Source: Salinimonas marina (lineage in GTDB: Bacteria > Pseudomonadota > Gammaproteobacteria > Enterobacterales > Alteromonadaceae). Taken from it: a stretch of 64,000 bases of DNA. Where the stretch lies: NCBI RefSeq assembly GCF_015644725.1, contig NZ_CP064795.1, positions 3,532,501 through 3,596,500 on the forward strand, in the 5' to 3' direction. Below the pieces are notes generated by a model that saw only the letters and a list, made by a program, of their open reading frames with translations, had not been told where the DNA came from and did no database searches. Shown piece after piece: positions 1 to 9,285 of the stretch. Numbering within the stretch: position 1 is the stretch's first letter; each line of letters opens with the position of its first letter. Position numbers and translations under genes: made by a program.

Positions 1-283
1 CCAGGATATCGGTCATAAATCCGGGTGTTACCAACAGGACCCCGGCCACCACCAGCATCAGCCCCTGCACGATTTCATTGCCGGGCAACTCATTGCGCTG
101 CATCTTGTCCTGAGCAGTCTGTAGGGTTTGTAGCCCCTCACGACGCACCAGGTACGAGCCCAAGAACGCGGTTAAAATAACAATCGCGATGGTGTTCCAG
201 CCACCGATAATACCGCCAACTTTTACCAGCAGGGCAATTTCAATGATGGGTAAGATGGCAAAAAGTAAAAACAAAATACGCAA
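1..283 (-). CDS. fxsA: FxsA family inner-membrane protein (partial, C-terminus off the window)
   Basis: The reverse strand encodes a hydrophobic protein that runs off the left edge after about 94 residues. It opens with LRILFLLFAILPIIEIAL, and continues through a GGWNTI segment, a second membrane segment, a LVRREG motif and a third hydrophobic stretch ending in TPGF. This order is typical of FxsA, a small inner-membrane protein named for suppressing F exclusion of phage T7. The TTG at 281-283 is chosen as start because a GAGGA ribosome site lies about 7 bases upstream and the protein aligns from there. In related genomes fxsA often lies beside groES-groEL, which may be just outside the window (inference). 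It is divergent from cutA. Confidence 0.88.
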   Translation of the reverse strand, partial: MRILFLLFAILPIIEIALLVKVGGIIGGWNTIAIVILTAFLGSYLVRREGLQTLQTAQDKMQRNELPGNEIVQGLMLVVAGVLLVTPGFMTDIL

Positions 284-459
284 ATCGCATTCCTCAAAAT
301 ATTCTGAACTTCTCTGGTTCTAGGTTGGGGCAAACCCGTTTATCTCAATCTTTTATAGTAATCAATACGAATAACTCCCTGAACCCGGTCATCATTTGTT
401 AACCTAACACAGCGATAAATTGAAAGAATAAGACCTTGCACCAGGTCTAAGGAGATAAC

Positions 460-780
460 ATGTCACTAAGCCTTATACTTACTACTACACCAGATGAAGA
501 TAGTGCGGCTCAAATTGCCCGGGCTCTGATCGATAAGCGGCAGGCCGCGTGTGTCAAAATTATCCCAAAGGTCATGTCGGTTTACCGCTGGCAGGATACG
601 GTAGAATCTGACACCGAATCGCAAATGCTGATCAAAACCGCCCGTGAACATGTGGCCAGCGCGTACAAGACCGTCTGCGCCCTGCATCCTTATGAGGTTC
701 CCGAATGGATGGTGATAGAGCCGGTATCGGCCAGTGACAATTATAAAAAGTGGATTTTGGAAGAAACGCTTACACCTTAG
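460..780 (+). CDS. cutA: Divalent cation tolerance protein CutA
   Basis: This 106-residue protein matches CutA1 along its whole length. It has the N-terminal TTTPDEDSA segment, the conserved AACVKI stretch, a YRW core motif and the HPYEVPE motif near residues 75-82. CutA forms a small trimeric cytoplasmic protein linked to divalent metal tolerance; its biochemical role is still debated. An AAGGAG ribosome site precedes the ATG. The stop lies 18 bases before dsbD, so the two are probably co-transcribed, as in many gammaproteobacteria. Confidence 0.95.
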   Translation: MSLSLILTTTPDEDSAAQIARALIDKRQAACVKIIPKVMSVYRWQDTVESDTESQMLIKTAREHVASAYKTVCALHPYEVPEWMVIEPVSASDNYKKWILEETLTP

Positions 781-798
781 AGCAGGAGAAAAAGTGAA

Positions 799-2608
799 AT
801 GCAGGTAGTCGTTCGCCCTATTATTACCGTGCTGATGCTGTGGGGGATATGGGTACAACTTGCCGCCGCGCAGGTCTCAACACCAGAGTTTAATAATGAT
901 TTCGGGCAGGAGCCGTTTGCCCAGGAGTCCGAGTTTTTACCGGTTGAACAAGCTTTTGTATTTGATTATCAGCAGCATGGCGACACCCTCACCCTGACAT
1001 TTGATATTGCCGACGGCTACTATTTGTATAAAAAGCAATTTGAAGTGGCCGCCAGGCAGGCAGTGACCGGCACGCTGCAACTGCCTGACGGAGAGCCAAA
1101 AGAAGATGAATTTTTTGGTCTGGCTGAGGTTTATTACGATAGCGTTTCCCTGACGCTGCCGGTCGAAACCGCCCCCAGGATGCGGTTATAAAATTGCGGT
1201 ATCAGGGATGCGCTGATGCCGGCTTGTGTTACCCGCCCAAAATTAAAAAACTGTATCTGGAAGCGGTAGGAAGCAGCGCGACAGCTTCGGCGGCAACCCT
1301 CAGCGCAGCAGAGTCTGCAGCCGCAACTCAGAGTCCTGACAACCAGTTTGCCCTGGCCGACACCTTGTTATCAGAACAAAGCCTGTGGCTAACGCTGTTG
1401 TTGTTTTTAGCCCTGGGTATTGGTCTGGCTTTCACCCCGTGTGTGTTTCCCATGTACCCCATCCTGTCGGGTATTGTGCTGGGACAGGGTCAGCGCAGCA
1501 GCGTATCGCGGGCATTCTGGTTAAGTCTTATTTATGTCCAGGGCATGGCCCTGACTTATTCCCTGCTGGGGCTGGTGGTGGCCTCGGCAGGCATGCAATT
1601 TCAGGCAGCACTGCAGCATCCGACCATTCTGATTACCTTTATTGGCCTGTTTGTGCTGCTGGCCCTGGCGATGTTTGGCGCGTATGAATTACAGCTGCCT
1701 TCTGCCTGGCAGAACCGCTTAAGTCAGTTGAGCAATAGGCAACAAGCCGGTTCCGTGGCCGGGGTATTCGTGATGGGTGCGTTATCAGGGCTTATCGCCT
1801 CCCCCTGTACCACCGCCCCACTCACCGGAATTTTATTGTTTATTGCCCAAAGCGGCGATTTGTTTACCGGCTTTATTTCATTGTATGTATTGAGTCTGGG
1901 GATGGGCATCCCACTGATTTTATTTGGGATGACCGGGGGCAAACTGTTACCTAAAGCCGGGCCGTGGATGAACGTGATTAAGGTGACCTTCGGATTTATG
2001 ATGCTCAGTGTGGCCATTGTGTTTGTTGAGCGCTTGTATACACATCCTTTCACCAACTTGTTATGGGCCGGCCTGGGCTTAAGTGTTTTTGGCTACTTCA
2101 GTGTGCTCAATCAAAACACCGCTGCCAGCTTTGCCAAAGGCGTGCGTACCGTGGCGATTTTTGCCGGCCTGTTTGTCAGCGCCATGTTGGCCTACCAGAC
2201 GCTGGCCCCCACGTCTGCGACCAGTTCCTCTCAGGCACAGCACCCACCTTTTGTGCAGGTAAATAATCTGCAGCAGCTGCAAGTCGAGTTACGTAAAGCC
2301 AGCGCCCAGAACAAAACGGTGATGCTGGACTTGTACGCCGACTGGTGTGTGGCCTGTAAAGAGTTTGAGAAGTACACCTTCACCGACCCGCAGGTTATTC
2401 AGGTCTTATCTGATACGGTCTGGATACAAATTGATTTGACCGATAATACGGCGTCTGACCAGGCCTTTCAGGAACACTTCGAGGTCCTGGGCCTGCCCAC
2501 GATTTTATTTTTTAATGCCAAGGGTGAGGAGATCCCCGGGCCCGGGTCACCGGCTTTTTACACGCCGCACCGTTTGCTGACCATGTGCGTCAGCATCTGG
2601 TGCGTTAA
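799..2608 (+). CDS. dsbD: Thiol:disulfide interchange protein DsbD (two single-base frameshifts)
   Basis: DsbD carries electrons from cytoplasmic thioredoxin across the inner membrane to periplasmic DsbC/DsbG and related acceptors. A signal peptide is followed by the periplasmic alpha domain with GCADAGLC, a multi-pass membrane domain with FTPC and ASPC cysteines, and a thioredoxin-like gamma domain with WCVAC, so all six redox cysteines are present. The reading frame breaks twice. In the C-run at 1172-1176 one extra C restores continuity into the IKLRYQGC segment. In 2534-2546 one extra base restores the C-terminus VTGFLHAAPFADHVRQ and a stop at 2606-2608. Repaired length is about 603 residues. 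Both breaks look like sequencing errors. Confidence 0.9.
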
Positions 2609-2611
2609 GTC

Positions 2612-3370
2612 ATGCGGTGCGGCTGGTGGCTGGCGGTACTGCTGCTAAACAGTCAGCCAGCGCTGGCCAGAACCGGCTGTTTTGACAACTGGTTTTGCTT
2701 TAAGGTGGATGCGCGCGGTGCGCTTCACCTGCAAGCAAAGCGACCTGATCCGGTAGTGGTAACCTTACACAGTGACGAGCTAAAGGCTTCGCCGGTAACC
2801 GTGCAGCTTGAGGGGACCCGTTCCCATTACCTGGGCCGGCTCAGCCATGCGCAGCGGTTCTGGTCCTCCATGCGAACCACCTGGACCGGCGGCCGTTTAG
2901 ATGCCAGCCACAATGATAATGTTAGCTACCAGATACCGTTGCAACCGGCCAAAAAATACCCGCTGGTGCAGGGGGTGAATGGTCGTTATTCGCATCAGGG
3001 GGCCTCCCGGTATGCCTATGATTTTGCGGCGCCGGTGGGCACGTTGGTGTATGCCGCCCGTGCCGGTACGGTGCTTAATCTTAAACAAGATTTTACCCGT
3101 GGCGGGCCCGATCCCAGCCTGGCTCGCTACGCCAATTATATCAGCATTCTGCATGCCGATGGCACCACGGGTGAGTACTACCACCTAAAACCCGACGGCG
3201 TGGTGGTAGCCATTGGCCAGTCTGTCAGCGCCCGCCAACATATTGGTTTTACAGGCAATACCGGTTTTTCGTCGGTGCCCCATTTACACTTTGCGGTATA
3301 TCGCGCCCTGCCCGACGGCGGCTATGAATCCGTCCCCATTCGCTTTACCGAAGCCCCTCTCACAAACTGA
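2612..3370 (+). CDS. Secreted M23 (LytM-type) peptidase family protein
   Basis: This 252-residue protein begins with a signal peptide (hydrophobic WWLAVLLLN, cleavage likely after PALA). The C-terminal half is an M23/LytM fold: a SHQG segment, YAYDFAAP with the metal-binding Asp, and HLHF near residue 227 carrying the HxH histidines. M23 enzymes cut peptide crosslinks in peptidoglycan or regulate amidases; some are inactive. The N-terminal 100 residues are not recognised. It starts 4 bases after the repaired dsbD stop, so it is probably the third gene of the cutA-dsbD transcript. Substrate and activity cannot be told from the sequence. Confidence 0.8.
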   Translation: MRCGWWLAVLLLNSQPALARTGCFDNWFCFKVDARGALHLQAKRPDPVVVTLHSDELKASPVTVQLEGTRSHYLGRLSHAQRFWSSMRTTWTGGRLDASHNDNVSYQIPLQPAKKYPLVQGVNGRYSHQGASRYAYDFAAPVGTLVYAARAGTVLNLKQDFTRGGPDPSLARYANYISILHADGTTGEYYHLKPDGVVVAIGQSVSARQHIGFTGNTGFSSVPHLHFAVYRALPDGGYESVPIRFTEAPLTN

Positions 3371-3489
3371 AACTTGTGTCGATATGATGTGATTAGACCA
3401 GTATTTTGCTGCTAAATAAACTCGAATAGCTATAATCACGGGTTAGATTACTCATACTGAATAAAACTGACGTTTTTTCGTGCAACCCG

Positions 3490-3504
3490 AAGCAAAATTT
3501 GCTT
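3490..3504. promoter_or_regulatory. Perfect inverted repeat upstream of aroQ
   Basis: AAGCAAA and TTTGCTT flank a single central A, 45 bases upstream of the aroQ start. It lies within an AT-rich leader that probably contains the aroQ-accBC promoter. The binding factor, if any, is unknown. Such a short AT-rich palindrome could also occur by chance. Confidence 0.3.
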
Positions 3505-3549
3505 AGATTGATCTCAAACCGTCAGATGTCAGCAAGATAGCAGCACATA

Positions 3550-4014
3550 ATGGATATTTTATTACTCAACGGTCCTAACCTGAACATGTTAGGCAAACGG
3601 GAACCCGAGACCTACGGTCATCAGACGCTGGACGATATTGTCAGTGATTTAACGACGCTGGCCGATGCAACCGGGGTACGTTTGCAGCATTTTCAGTCTA
3701 ATGCTGAACACGCACTGATCGATCGTATTCATCAGGCGCTGGGCACCATCGATGCCATCATTATTAATCCGGGGGCCTTTACCCATACCAGCATCGCCCT
3801 GCGGGATGCCTTGCTGAGTGTGAATATTCCGTTTATCGAAGTGCATCTGTCAAACATTCATGCACGCGAGCCTTTTCGGCATCACTCCTATCTGAGCGAT
3901 GTGGCCGCGGGTGTTATTTTGGGGTTAGGCGCTACCGGCTATGAGCTGGCCCTGACCGCAGCTACAAAGTTAATTTCGTCCAATCCTTTGACCCAACAAG
4001 CAGAGACAGAATAA
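3550..4014 (+). CDS. aroQ: Type II 3-dehydroquinate dehydratase
   Basis: This enzyme converts 3-dehydroquinate to 3-dehydroshikimate in the shikimate pathway. The 154-residue length is normal for the dodecameric type II family. Visible motifs are [16 protein letters not shown] at the N-terminus with the catalytic Arg region, [10 protein letters not shown] in the middle, and [17 protein letters not shown] with the active-site His and substrate-binding residues. Its stop codon overlaps the accB start by one base (TAATG), giving the aroQ-accB-accC operon common in gammaproteobacteria. Confidence 0.97.
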   Translation: MDILLLNGPNLNMLGKREPETYGHQTLDDIVSDLTTLADATGVRLQHFQSNAEHALIDRIHQALGTIDAIIINPGAFTHTSIALRDALLSVNIPFIEVHLSNIHAREPFRHHSYLSDVAAGVILGLGATGYELALTAATKLISSNPLTQQAETE

Positions 4015-4469
4015 TGGATATCAGAAAAATCAAAAAACTCATCGAACTGGTAGAAGAATCCGGCGTTGCTGAGCTGGAAATTACAGAAGGTGAAGAATCA
4101 GTACGCATTCACCGTGGCCCCAGCGCCAATGCGGCACCGATGAACTATCATATCCCGGCCCAGGCGGCCCCTGCTCCGGCGGCCCCTGCAGCACCAGCAG
4201 CACCGGCAGAACCACCCGAAGCACAGGGACCTACGGGTCACCAGGTCAAGTCGCCCATGGTTGGCACCTTTTATCGTGCCTCTTCGCCTACCGCCAAGTC
4301 TTTTGTTGAAGTGGGCCAGTCGGTTAATGTGGGTGACACCCTGTGCATCGTTGAAGCCATGAAAATGATGAACCAGATTGAATCTGACAAAGCCGGCGTG
4401 GTAAAAGCCATCTTAGTGGAAAACCAGGAACCGGTTGAGTTCGACCAACCGCTATTCATCATCGAATAA
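4014..4469 (+). CDS. accB: Biotin carboxyl carrier protein of acetyl-CoA carboxylase
   Basis: AccB carries the biotin that shuttles carboxyl groups between AccC and the AccAD carboxyltransferase in the first step of fatty-acid synthesis. The 151-residue protein has an N-terminal [12 protein letters not shown] helix, a Pro/Ala-rich flexible linker at about residues 46-70, and a C-terminal biotinyl domain. The biotin-accepting lysine is K117 in EAMKMMN. It overlaps aroQ by one base and lies 14 bases before accC. Confidence 0.97.
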   Translation: MDIRKIKKLIELVEESGVAELEITEGEESVRIHRGPSANAAPMNYHIPAQAAPAPAAPAAPAAPAEPPEAQGPTGHQVKSPMVGTFYRASSPTAKSFVEVGQSVNVGDTLCIVEAMKMMNQIESDKAGVVKAILVENQEPVEFDQPLFIIE

Positions 4470-4483
4470 TCAGGCTGAGGCTT

Positions 4484-5826
4484 ATGCTAGATAAAGTACT
4501 TATCGCAAACCGGGGCGAAATCGCCCTGCGTATATTGCGTGCTTGTAAAGAGCTGGGAATTAAAACGGTAGCGGTGCATTCTACCGCCGATAAAAATCTT
4601 AAACATGTTCTGTTGGCAGATGAGTCTATTTGTATCGGCAAGGCATCGGCCACGGAAAGCTACCTGAATATTCCACGGATTATTGCCGCGGCTGAGGTTA
4701 CCAACTCCATTGCCATTCATCCAGGGTATGGCTTTTTGGCAGAAAATGCTGAGTTTGCCGAAGCGGTAGAGCAAAGCGGCTTTATTTTTGTGGGTCCTAA
4801 ACCTGAGACCATCAGCCTGATGGGCGATAAGGTGTCTGCCATCAACTCGATGAAAAAAGCCGGTGTGCCATGCGTACCAGGCTCAGACGGCCCCTGACCG
4901 ACGATGCAGAAAAAAATAAAAGCATCGCCAAACGTATTGGCTATCCCATCATTGTAAAAGCCGCCGGTGGCGGTGGTGGTCGTGGTATGCGCGTGGTTCG
5001 CAGCGAAGCAGAGCTGGTATCGGCCATTGAGGCCACCCAGGGCGAAGCGGGCGCAGCGTTTGGTAATTCCACCGTGTATATGGAAAAGTTCCTGGAAAAT
5101 CCACGCCATGTGGAAATTCAGGTGCTGGCTGATGGTCAGGGTAATGCGATTCATCTTGGTGAACGGGACTGCTCAATGCAGCGCCGCCATCAAAAGGTGG
5201 TGGAAGAAGCGCCGGCGCCGGGCATCTCAGAACAGATGCGTAACAAAATTGGTGATCGCTGTCGCCGGGCCTGTGTTGAAATTGGCTATCGCGGTGCCGG
5301 TACCTTTGAGTTCTTGTACGAAAACGGCGAGTTTTATTTCATTGAAATGAACACCCGGATTCAGGTAGAGCACCCGGTATCTGAAATGATTACCGGCGTG
5401 GATCTGATTAAAGAACAGTTGCGCATTGCCGGTGGGCAGCCGTTGTCTATCGACCAGTCGCAAATCCAGATTCGTGGTCATGCTATCGAATGCCGGATTA
5501 ATGCTGAAGATCCCCAAACCTTTATCCCTAGCCCCGGCGTTATCAATATGTTCCATTCTCCGGGTGGCCTGGGGGTTCGCTGGGACTCGCACATTTATGC
5601 CGGGTACTCGGTACCACCCTATTATGACTCGATGATTGGCAAACTCATCACTTATGGCGAAAGCCGGGATGAAGCGATTGCCCGGATGCGGCATGCGTTA
5701 GATGAGCTGGTTATTGATGGCATTAAAACCAATGTGCCGTTGCAGCGCATGATTATGGCAGATGAGAACTTTTCTGCCGGTGGCACCAATATCCACTATC
5801 TTGAAAAGAAACTCGGCATGAGCTAG
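4484..5826 (+). CDS. accC: Acetyl-CoA carboxylase biotin carboxylase subunit (one frameshift)
   Basis: AccC is the ATP-grasp biotin carboxylase that works with AccB. The N-terminal domain starts [16 protein letters not shown]. The ATP-binding glycine loop GGGGRGMR, the [12 protein letters not shown] segment and the [14 protein letters not shown] catalytic region all follow. The frame breaks in the C-run at 4891-4894: one added C joins GSDGP to LTDDAEKNK and gives about 447 residues, the normal family length. AccC is needed for fatty-acid synthesis, so a true null is unlikely and a sequencing error is the best explanation. A strong terminator follows. Confidence 0.95.
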
Positions 5827-5840
5827 TTGCTGAACCCACC

Positions 5841-5870
5841 AAAAAAGCGTCCCTTCGGACGCTTTTTTTA
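5841..5870 (+). terminator. Rho-independent terminator after accC
   Basis: AAAAAAGCGTCC and GGACGCTTTTTT form a perfect 12-bp stem around a CTTC loop, ending in a run of T. It starts 14 bases after the accC stop. Confidence 0.92.
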
Positions 5871-6191
5871 TGCCGGTGGCTCCTCTTAAATAGCTGAGCC
5901 GGAATTGATTGTTCAGGCTTTTATCACGTTCACATCGCCACGGCACCACGCCTAATCACGACTATTAGTATCCCCGTCAGCTACATCAGAAAAGCTGATT
6001 GAATTCATCGCTTTTTGTTTGTTTGCCGGGCCCGCCTTTGCCGCTATGCTGGAACCCAAGTCAAATCACTTCTCCCTTCGATGCGACCTTGTTGTACCCG
6101 TTTTTGGGTAATGTATGAACCCTGTTGCCGGTAATATTATTACCGGCAGTTTTATGCGCGACTTTTACCTCACCGACTTTTTTCCAACCCA
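5871..6191. other. Intergenic region without a recognised gene
   Basis: About 320 bases between the accC terminator and the terminator of the DUF2805 gene. No open frame here has the look of a real protein, and no tRNA-like fold was noticed. The only clear structure is a palindrome at 6127-6147 with arms GCCGGTAAT and ATTACCGGC around a 3-base centre. Its role is unknown; a weak terminator or a protein-binding site are possibilities. Confidence 0.5.
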
Positions 6192-6218
6192 TAAAAAAGA
6201 CCCACCAATGGTGGGCCA
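6192..6218 (-). terminator. Terminator for the DUF2805 gene
   Basis: Read on the minus strand, a CCCACC/GGTGGG stem with a 3-base loop is followed by a T-run (the A-run at 6193-6199 on the plus strand). It lies about 80 bases beyond the stop at 6296. Confidence 0.75.
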
Positions 6219-6295
6219 ATAGCAAGAACGCGTACACACTTTCACAGTGCACACTTTTTACGCAGAGGCTTCAACGCCGGTTCAGCAGCGCAAAG

Positions 6296-6586
6296 TTACG
6301 TTTGTTTAATCAAATTAGCGTTTATTCGCCCCTGCGGTTTGTATTGCGACGGACAATAGCCCCGCTCAATGCCCGCGGGGCGTAATTTAAGATGCTTGGT
6401 GTGACGTCCGCTGACCCGTGCTCGCCAATTATTAAATGCGCGTCGTTTAAGCTGGCGGCGCATCAGTCCCACCACCTGCTTTTCGGGCAGACCGTACAAA
6501 TGTTCAATTGCTTCAAACGGTGTACGATCTTCCCAGGCCATCTCAATTACCCGCGACACGGCTGCTTGCGACAACTCAGTTTGCAT
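6296..6586 (-). CDS. DUF2805 / TIGR03643 family protein
   Basis: The 96-residue protein carries the family hallmark IEMAWEDRTPFEAIEHLYGL, then KQVVGLMRR and a basic RVSGRHTKHLKL end. The function of this family is not known; the first part looks like a short helix-turn-helix-like or small helical domain (inference). The ATG at 6584-6586 is preferred over the upstream frame because a GGAG site lies 5 bases before it. It begins 28 bases after the stop of the FAN1-like nuclease gene on the same strand, so the two may share a transcript. The tail after KHLKL is longer than I expect for the family. Confidence 0.8.
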   Translation of the reverse strand: MQTELSQAAVSRVIEMAWEDRTPFEAIEHLYGLPEKQVVGLMRRQLKRRAFNNWRARVSGRHTKHLKLRPAGIERGYCPSQYKPQGRINANLIKQT

Positions 6587-6613
6587 ATTTTCTCCAGCAC
6601 CATCCAAGAACGG

Positions 6614-8752
6614 TTAATTTACCGCGACTGACGAGGTTTTTTCGTGAATAATCGTTAACAATTGAGCAGCGGCGCGGGCATCAGACAAGGCCCGGTGATG
6701 CTGTTCCATTGCAATGCCGAAGTGGTCAGTAAGCGCTGCCAGCGAATAAGACCGCAAGCCCGGACAGGCGCGGCGCATCTGTACCACAGTACACAATTTG
6801 GGCCGACGGAAAGACTGCTCTAAACGCGCAAATTCCTGACGGATAAAACCATAATCAAAATTGACATTATGGGCCACAAATACACAGTCTTCGGTGAACT
6901 CGGCAATCTCCTGAGCGCGCTCACCAAACAACGGGGCATCGGCCACCATCTCGTTGCTGATGCCGGTTAACCGGGTAATGTTGGAGGGGATATGCCGCCG
7001 CGGGTTAAATAACGACTGCCAGGTATCAATGATTTCGCCCGCGACCATCTTAACCATCCCGACCTCGGTGATGCGATGATAGCCATTATTGCCGCCGGTG
7101 GTTTCTATATCCACCACCACATACGGCTGCATAGGGTCGTGAAACCATTCCACCTGGGTGATTTGTACTGTAAAACCCGCTTCCTGCAAGCGTTTGATGG
7201 CAATCAGCTGGTTGCGCCTCAGCACATCCCCCGGGGCTTTGATTTCTTCAAAGCGCAGAGTCTCACCGTCATACACCATGATGTCAGGAAAGCCATCTTT
7301 GAGGCTGGCAAAATCTTTACACATCATCAGTAGCATGTCCTTAATACTCTCCAGCGGCGCATGCTCAAGCAGCACCTGCACGGTATCAAGCTGATTTCGC
7401 CGCCACATAAACACACTGTTCACCTTGCCATAATGGGCGCTGGCCATTTTAGTCAGATGCAGTATCCAGGCTTGCGGCGACTCAAAACGGGCCAGTATGG
7501 CATCTATCTGCGGCCCAAAGGTTTGATAGAATGTATTGAATTTTAATGCTTGCGGACGCCGGTCAAATTCGGTGACCAGGGTGTCCATTTCAAATAACAC
7601 CGGCCAGAAGGTAAGTCCGAACAGGGTTCGCCAGGTCCGGTTCTCGGTACGCCACGCCAATTGGTCGTGACGTTTGTACCAGGCCACCACCCCTTGCTCA
7701 ACGCTTTGGTTTTGACTGATGTCCAACTGCAGCGTGGTACTGGCATTACGCAGCATATCCGTGACTTCACTGGTGCGTTTTTTATGGTATTTGCGCGCAT
7801 AAAAATCTTCAGCAAAGGCCAGCAGTGAATCTGAGGGCGGGTTATCGATAATCTGTTCCAGCCCGGTTTTTACCGCTTCTTTATCGCCGTCCTTGTAGCA
7901 CTCCCGCAGCCACTTTTCTTTGGATTCATCGCCCGGCGCCTGCGCCAGTACACTGAGCCCGGCCGCCCGATCGGTTTCCAGCAGCCGCACTCCCAGTTTG
8001 TGTAAATAGCGCTGGGCATAATCCAGGGCGACCGGATCGTAGAGTTCGGGGATTGAGGCGGAAGCCGCATTTAATCGTTGGGCCTGGGTGGTATAGGGCA
8101 GTTTTTCCAGTGCCACCGCGTACTCAAACCCAAGGCGTGCCTGCTCAATATCGCTGAAACGAGCCTGGACCACAGTGGCGTCAGTACGCGTACGCATGAT
8201 GCCTAAATCACGCATAGAAAACTGATTAAGCCGCCCTTTGGAGTGGCCAAAATATAAAAATAACAGGTACCGAAGCGCAGGCTCGAAAGTTTTCAGTAAA
8301 TAATTAGTTTGCGGCAGGTTTTGTGGCCAGCCATAATCTTCAATCTGCGCAAACAGCAAGTTCACCAACTCAGTCTTTTTGAGGGTTGTGTACTTTTGTG
8401 TAATGGGATATTCAGCCAGATACGCCAGTAAATCGTTTTTGGTGACGGTACCGGCAAAATCCTGCAGATCCACCCCGGTAACCGGGCCAAACCACCCCTG
8501 CGCAATCAGGGTATCAAGCTGCTGCTGAGGCTCGGGAATTTCAGGATAATCAAAATGACTGCGGTTGATAATGGCATACTTGCGGTTGGCCGCCCGCGCC
8601 ACGATGCATTGCTGGGGCATCGCCAGGGCCCGAAAGTCATCAATGAACCGCTGCGTTTCCTGATCCAGCAGAGCCTGGCTTTGCGCATCAAAAAAACTTA
8701 AGAATTCGTGAAAGTGATCAAGATAATATCGTTCAGGAAGCTCTTTTCGCAT
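6614..8752 (-). CDS. FAN1-like VRR-NUC nuclease fused to a DEDDh 3'-5' exonuclease
   Basis: This 712-residue protein joins two nuclease modules. Residues 1-470 resemble the N-terminal and helical part of bacterial FAN1-like proteins. Residues about 470-535 hold a VRR-NUC (PD-(D/E)XK) core with GFPD, then FEEIKAPGD and RRNQL; the Asp, Glu and Lys catalytic residues are present. Residues about 544-705 form a DnaQ-type exonuclease: VVDIETTG, HNVNFDYGF and HHRALSDA provide a complete DEDDh set. FAN1 family nucleases act on flap and crosslinked DNA; the added exonuclease could trim products (inference). TTG at 8753-8755 is an alternative start. A LexA-like box lies 31 bases upstream. Confidence 0.88.
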   Translation of the reverse strand: MRKELPERYYLDHFHEFLSFFDAQSQALLDQETQRFIDDFRALAMPQQCIVARAANRKYAIINRSHFDYPEIPEPQQQLDTLIAQGWFGPVTGVDLQDFAGTVTKNDLLAYLAEYPITQKYTTLKKTELVNLLFAQIEDYGWPQNLPQTNYLLKTFEPALRYLLFLYFGHSKGRLNQFSMRDLGIMRTRTDATVVQARFSDIEQARLGFEYAVALEKLPYTTQAQRLNAASASIPELYDPVALDYAQRYLHKLGVRLLETDRAAGLSVLAQAPGDESKEKWLRECYKDGDKEAVKTGLEQIIDNPPSDSLLAFAEDFYARKYHKKRTSEVTDMLRNASTTLQLDISQNQSVEQGVVAWYKRHDQLAWRTENRTWRTLFGLTFWPVLFEMDTLVTEFDRRPQALKFNTFYQTFGPQIDAILARFESPQAWILHLTKMASAHYGKVNSVFMWRRNQLDTVQVLLEHAPLESIKDMLLMMCKDFASLKDGFPDIMVYDGETLRFEEIKAPGDVLRRNQLIAIKRLQEAGFTVQITQVEWFHDPMQPYVVVDIETTGGNNGYHRITEVGMVKMVAGEIIDTWQSLFNPRRHIPSNITRLTGISNEMVADAPLFGERAQEIAEFTEDCVFVAHNVNFDYGFIRQEFARLEQSFRRPKLCTVVQMRRACPGLRSYSLAALTDHFGIAMEQHHRALSDARAAAQLLTIIHEKTSSVAVN

Positions 8753-8782
8753 CAATACCTACCCATAACTACATAGCGCATA

Positions 8783-8798
8783 GTGTATACTTATACAG
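8783..8798. promoter_or_regulatory. Candidate LexA (SOS) box upstream of the FAN1-like nuclease
   Basis: Read on the minus strand the site is CTGTATAAGTATACAC. The gammaproteobacterial LexA consensus is CTG-N10-CAG with an AT-rich, TA-alternating centre. Only the last base of the second half-site differs. The position, 31 bases before the start of a DNA-repair-type nuclease, fits SOS control, but this is an inference from one imperfect site. Confidence 0.45.
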
Positions 8799-8890
8799 TT
8801 AAATCGCAATCCCTTAGCTTATCATTTCTCTGTGCTAATGCGCGCCGTATGCCACGTGATTGCTGAGGTATAACCCATGTTGAGGTTGCC

Positions 8891-9184
8891 TTAAAGACGA
8901 ATTGCCTGTTTCCCAACCCACGAAAAGTATTTATTAAGCTTTTCATCCTGCTGAAGTTTTTCTATTGTCCGGTACTGCTTAGCCAGTTCCATTTCGGTAT
9001 AAAACCGATGAATACCATTATGACATTGCCGGCAAATCGCAATACCTTCGTTTAATTGCTCCCGATTAAAATGTTTACGAAAAAACGATCGCCGATGCAT
9101 CTTTTTAGGGATCAGATGATGAAAGGTCAGTCGTGTGTAACGATGACACAACGGACAAATGCCAGCCGCCAGTTTTTTACTCAT
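8891..9184 (-). CDS. Small HNH-type nuclease domain protein
   Basis: The 97-residue protein has the layout of a zinc-stabilised HNH fold: CPLC near residues 11-14, then LTFHHLIPK with the double His, and CRQCHNGIH near residues 52-60. The conserved spacing suggests one metal held by the two CxxC pairs. Stand-alone proteins of this type are common in Alteromonas- and Vibrio-like genomes; their substrate is unknown. It is on the same strand as the FAN1-like gene, about 140 bases upstream of its start, so it may or may not be co-transcribed. Confidence 0.75.
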   Translation of the reverse strand: MSKKLAAGICPLCHRYTRLTFHHLIPKKMHRRSFFRKHFNREQLNEGIAICRQCHNGIHRFYTEMELAKQYRTIEKLQQDEKLNKYFSWVGKQAIRL

Positions 9185-9285
9185 GTCCTCACCTGCTCAA
9201 TGTTTGATGCTTTTTGTACCAATCCAACCCCATGGTCGGTTCGTAACCATCGATGTAAACTTTTTTAATCCAGCAAAGGTGAATT

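Noticed and set aside
466..858. Reverse-strand frame opposite cutA
   Set aside because: It lies wholly on top of a well-supported cutA gene and has no family resemblance.
6127..6147. Palindrome as a terminator
   Set aside because: The stem is followed by only a short T stretch and lies far from any gene end; kept as an unexplained palindrome only.
6061..6385. Short frames between accC and the DUF2805 gene
   Set aside because: They lack ribosome sites and protein-like composition and run through a terminator and a palindrome.
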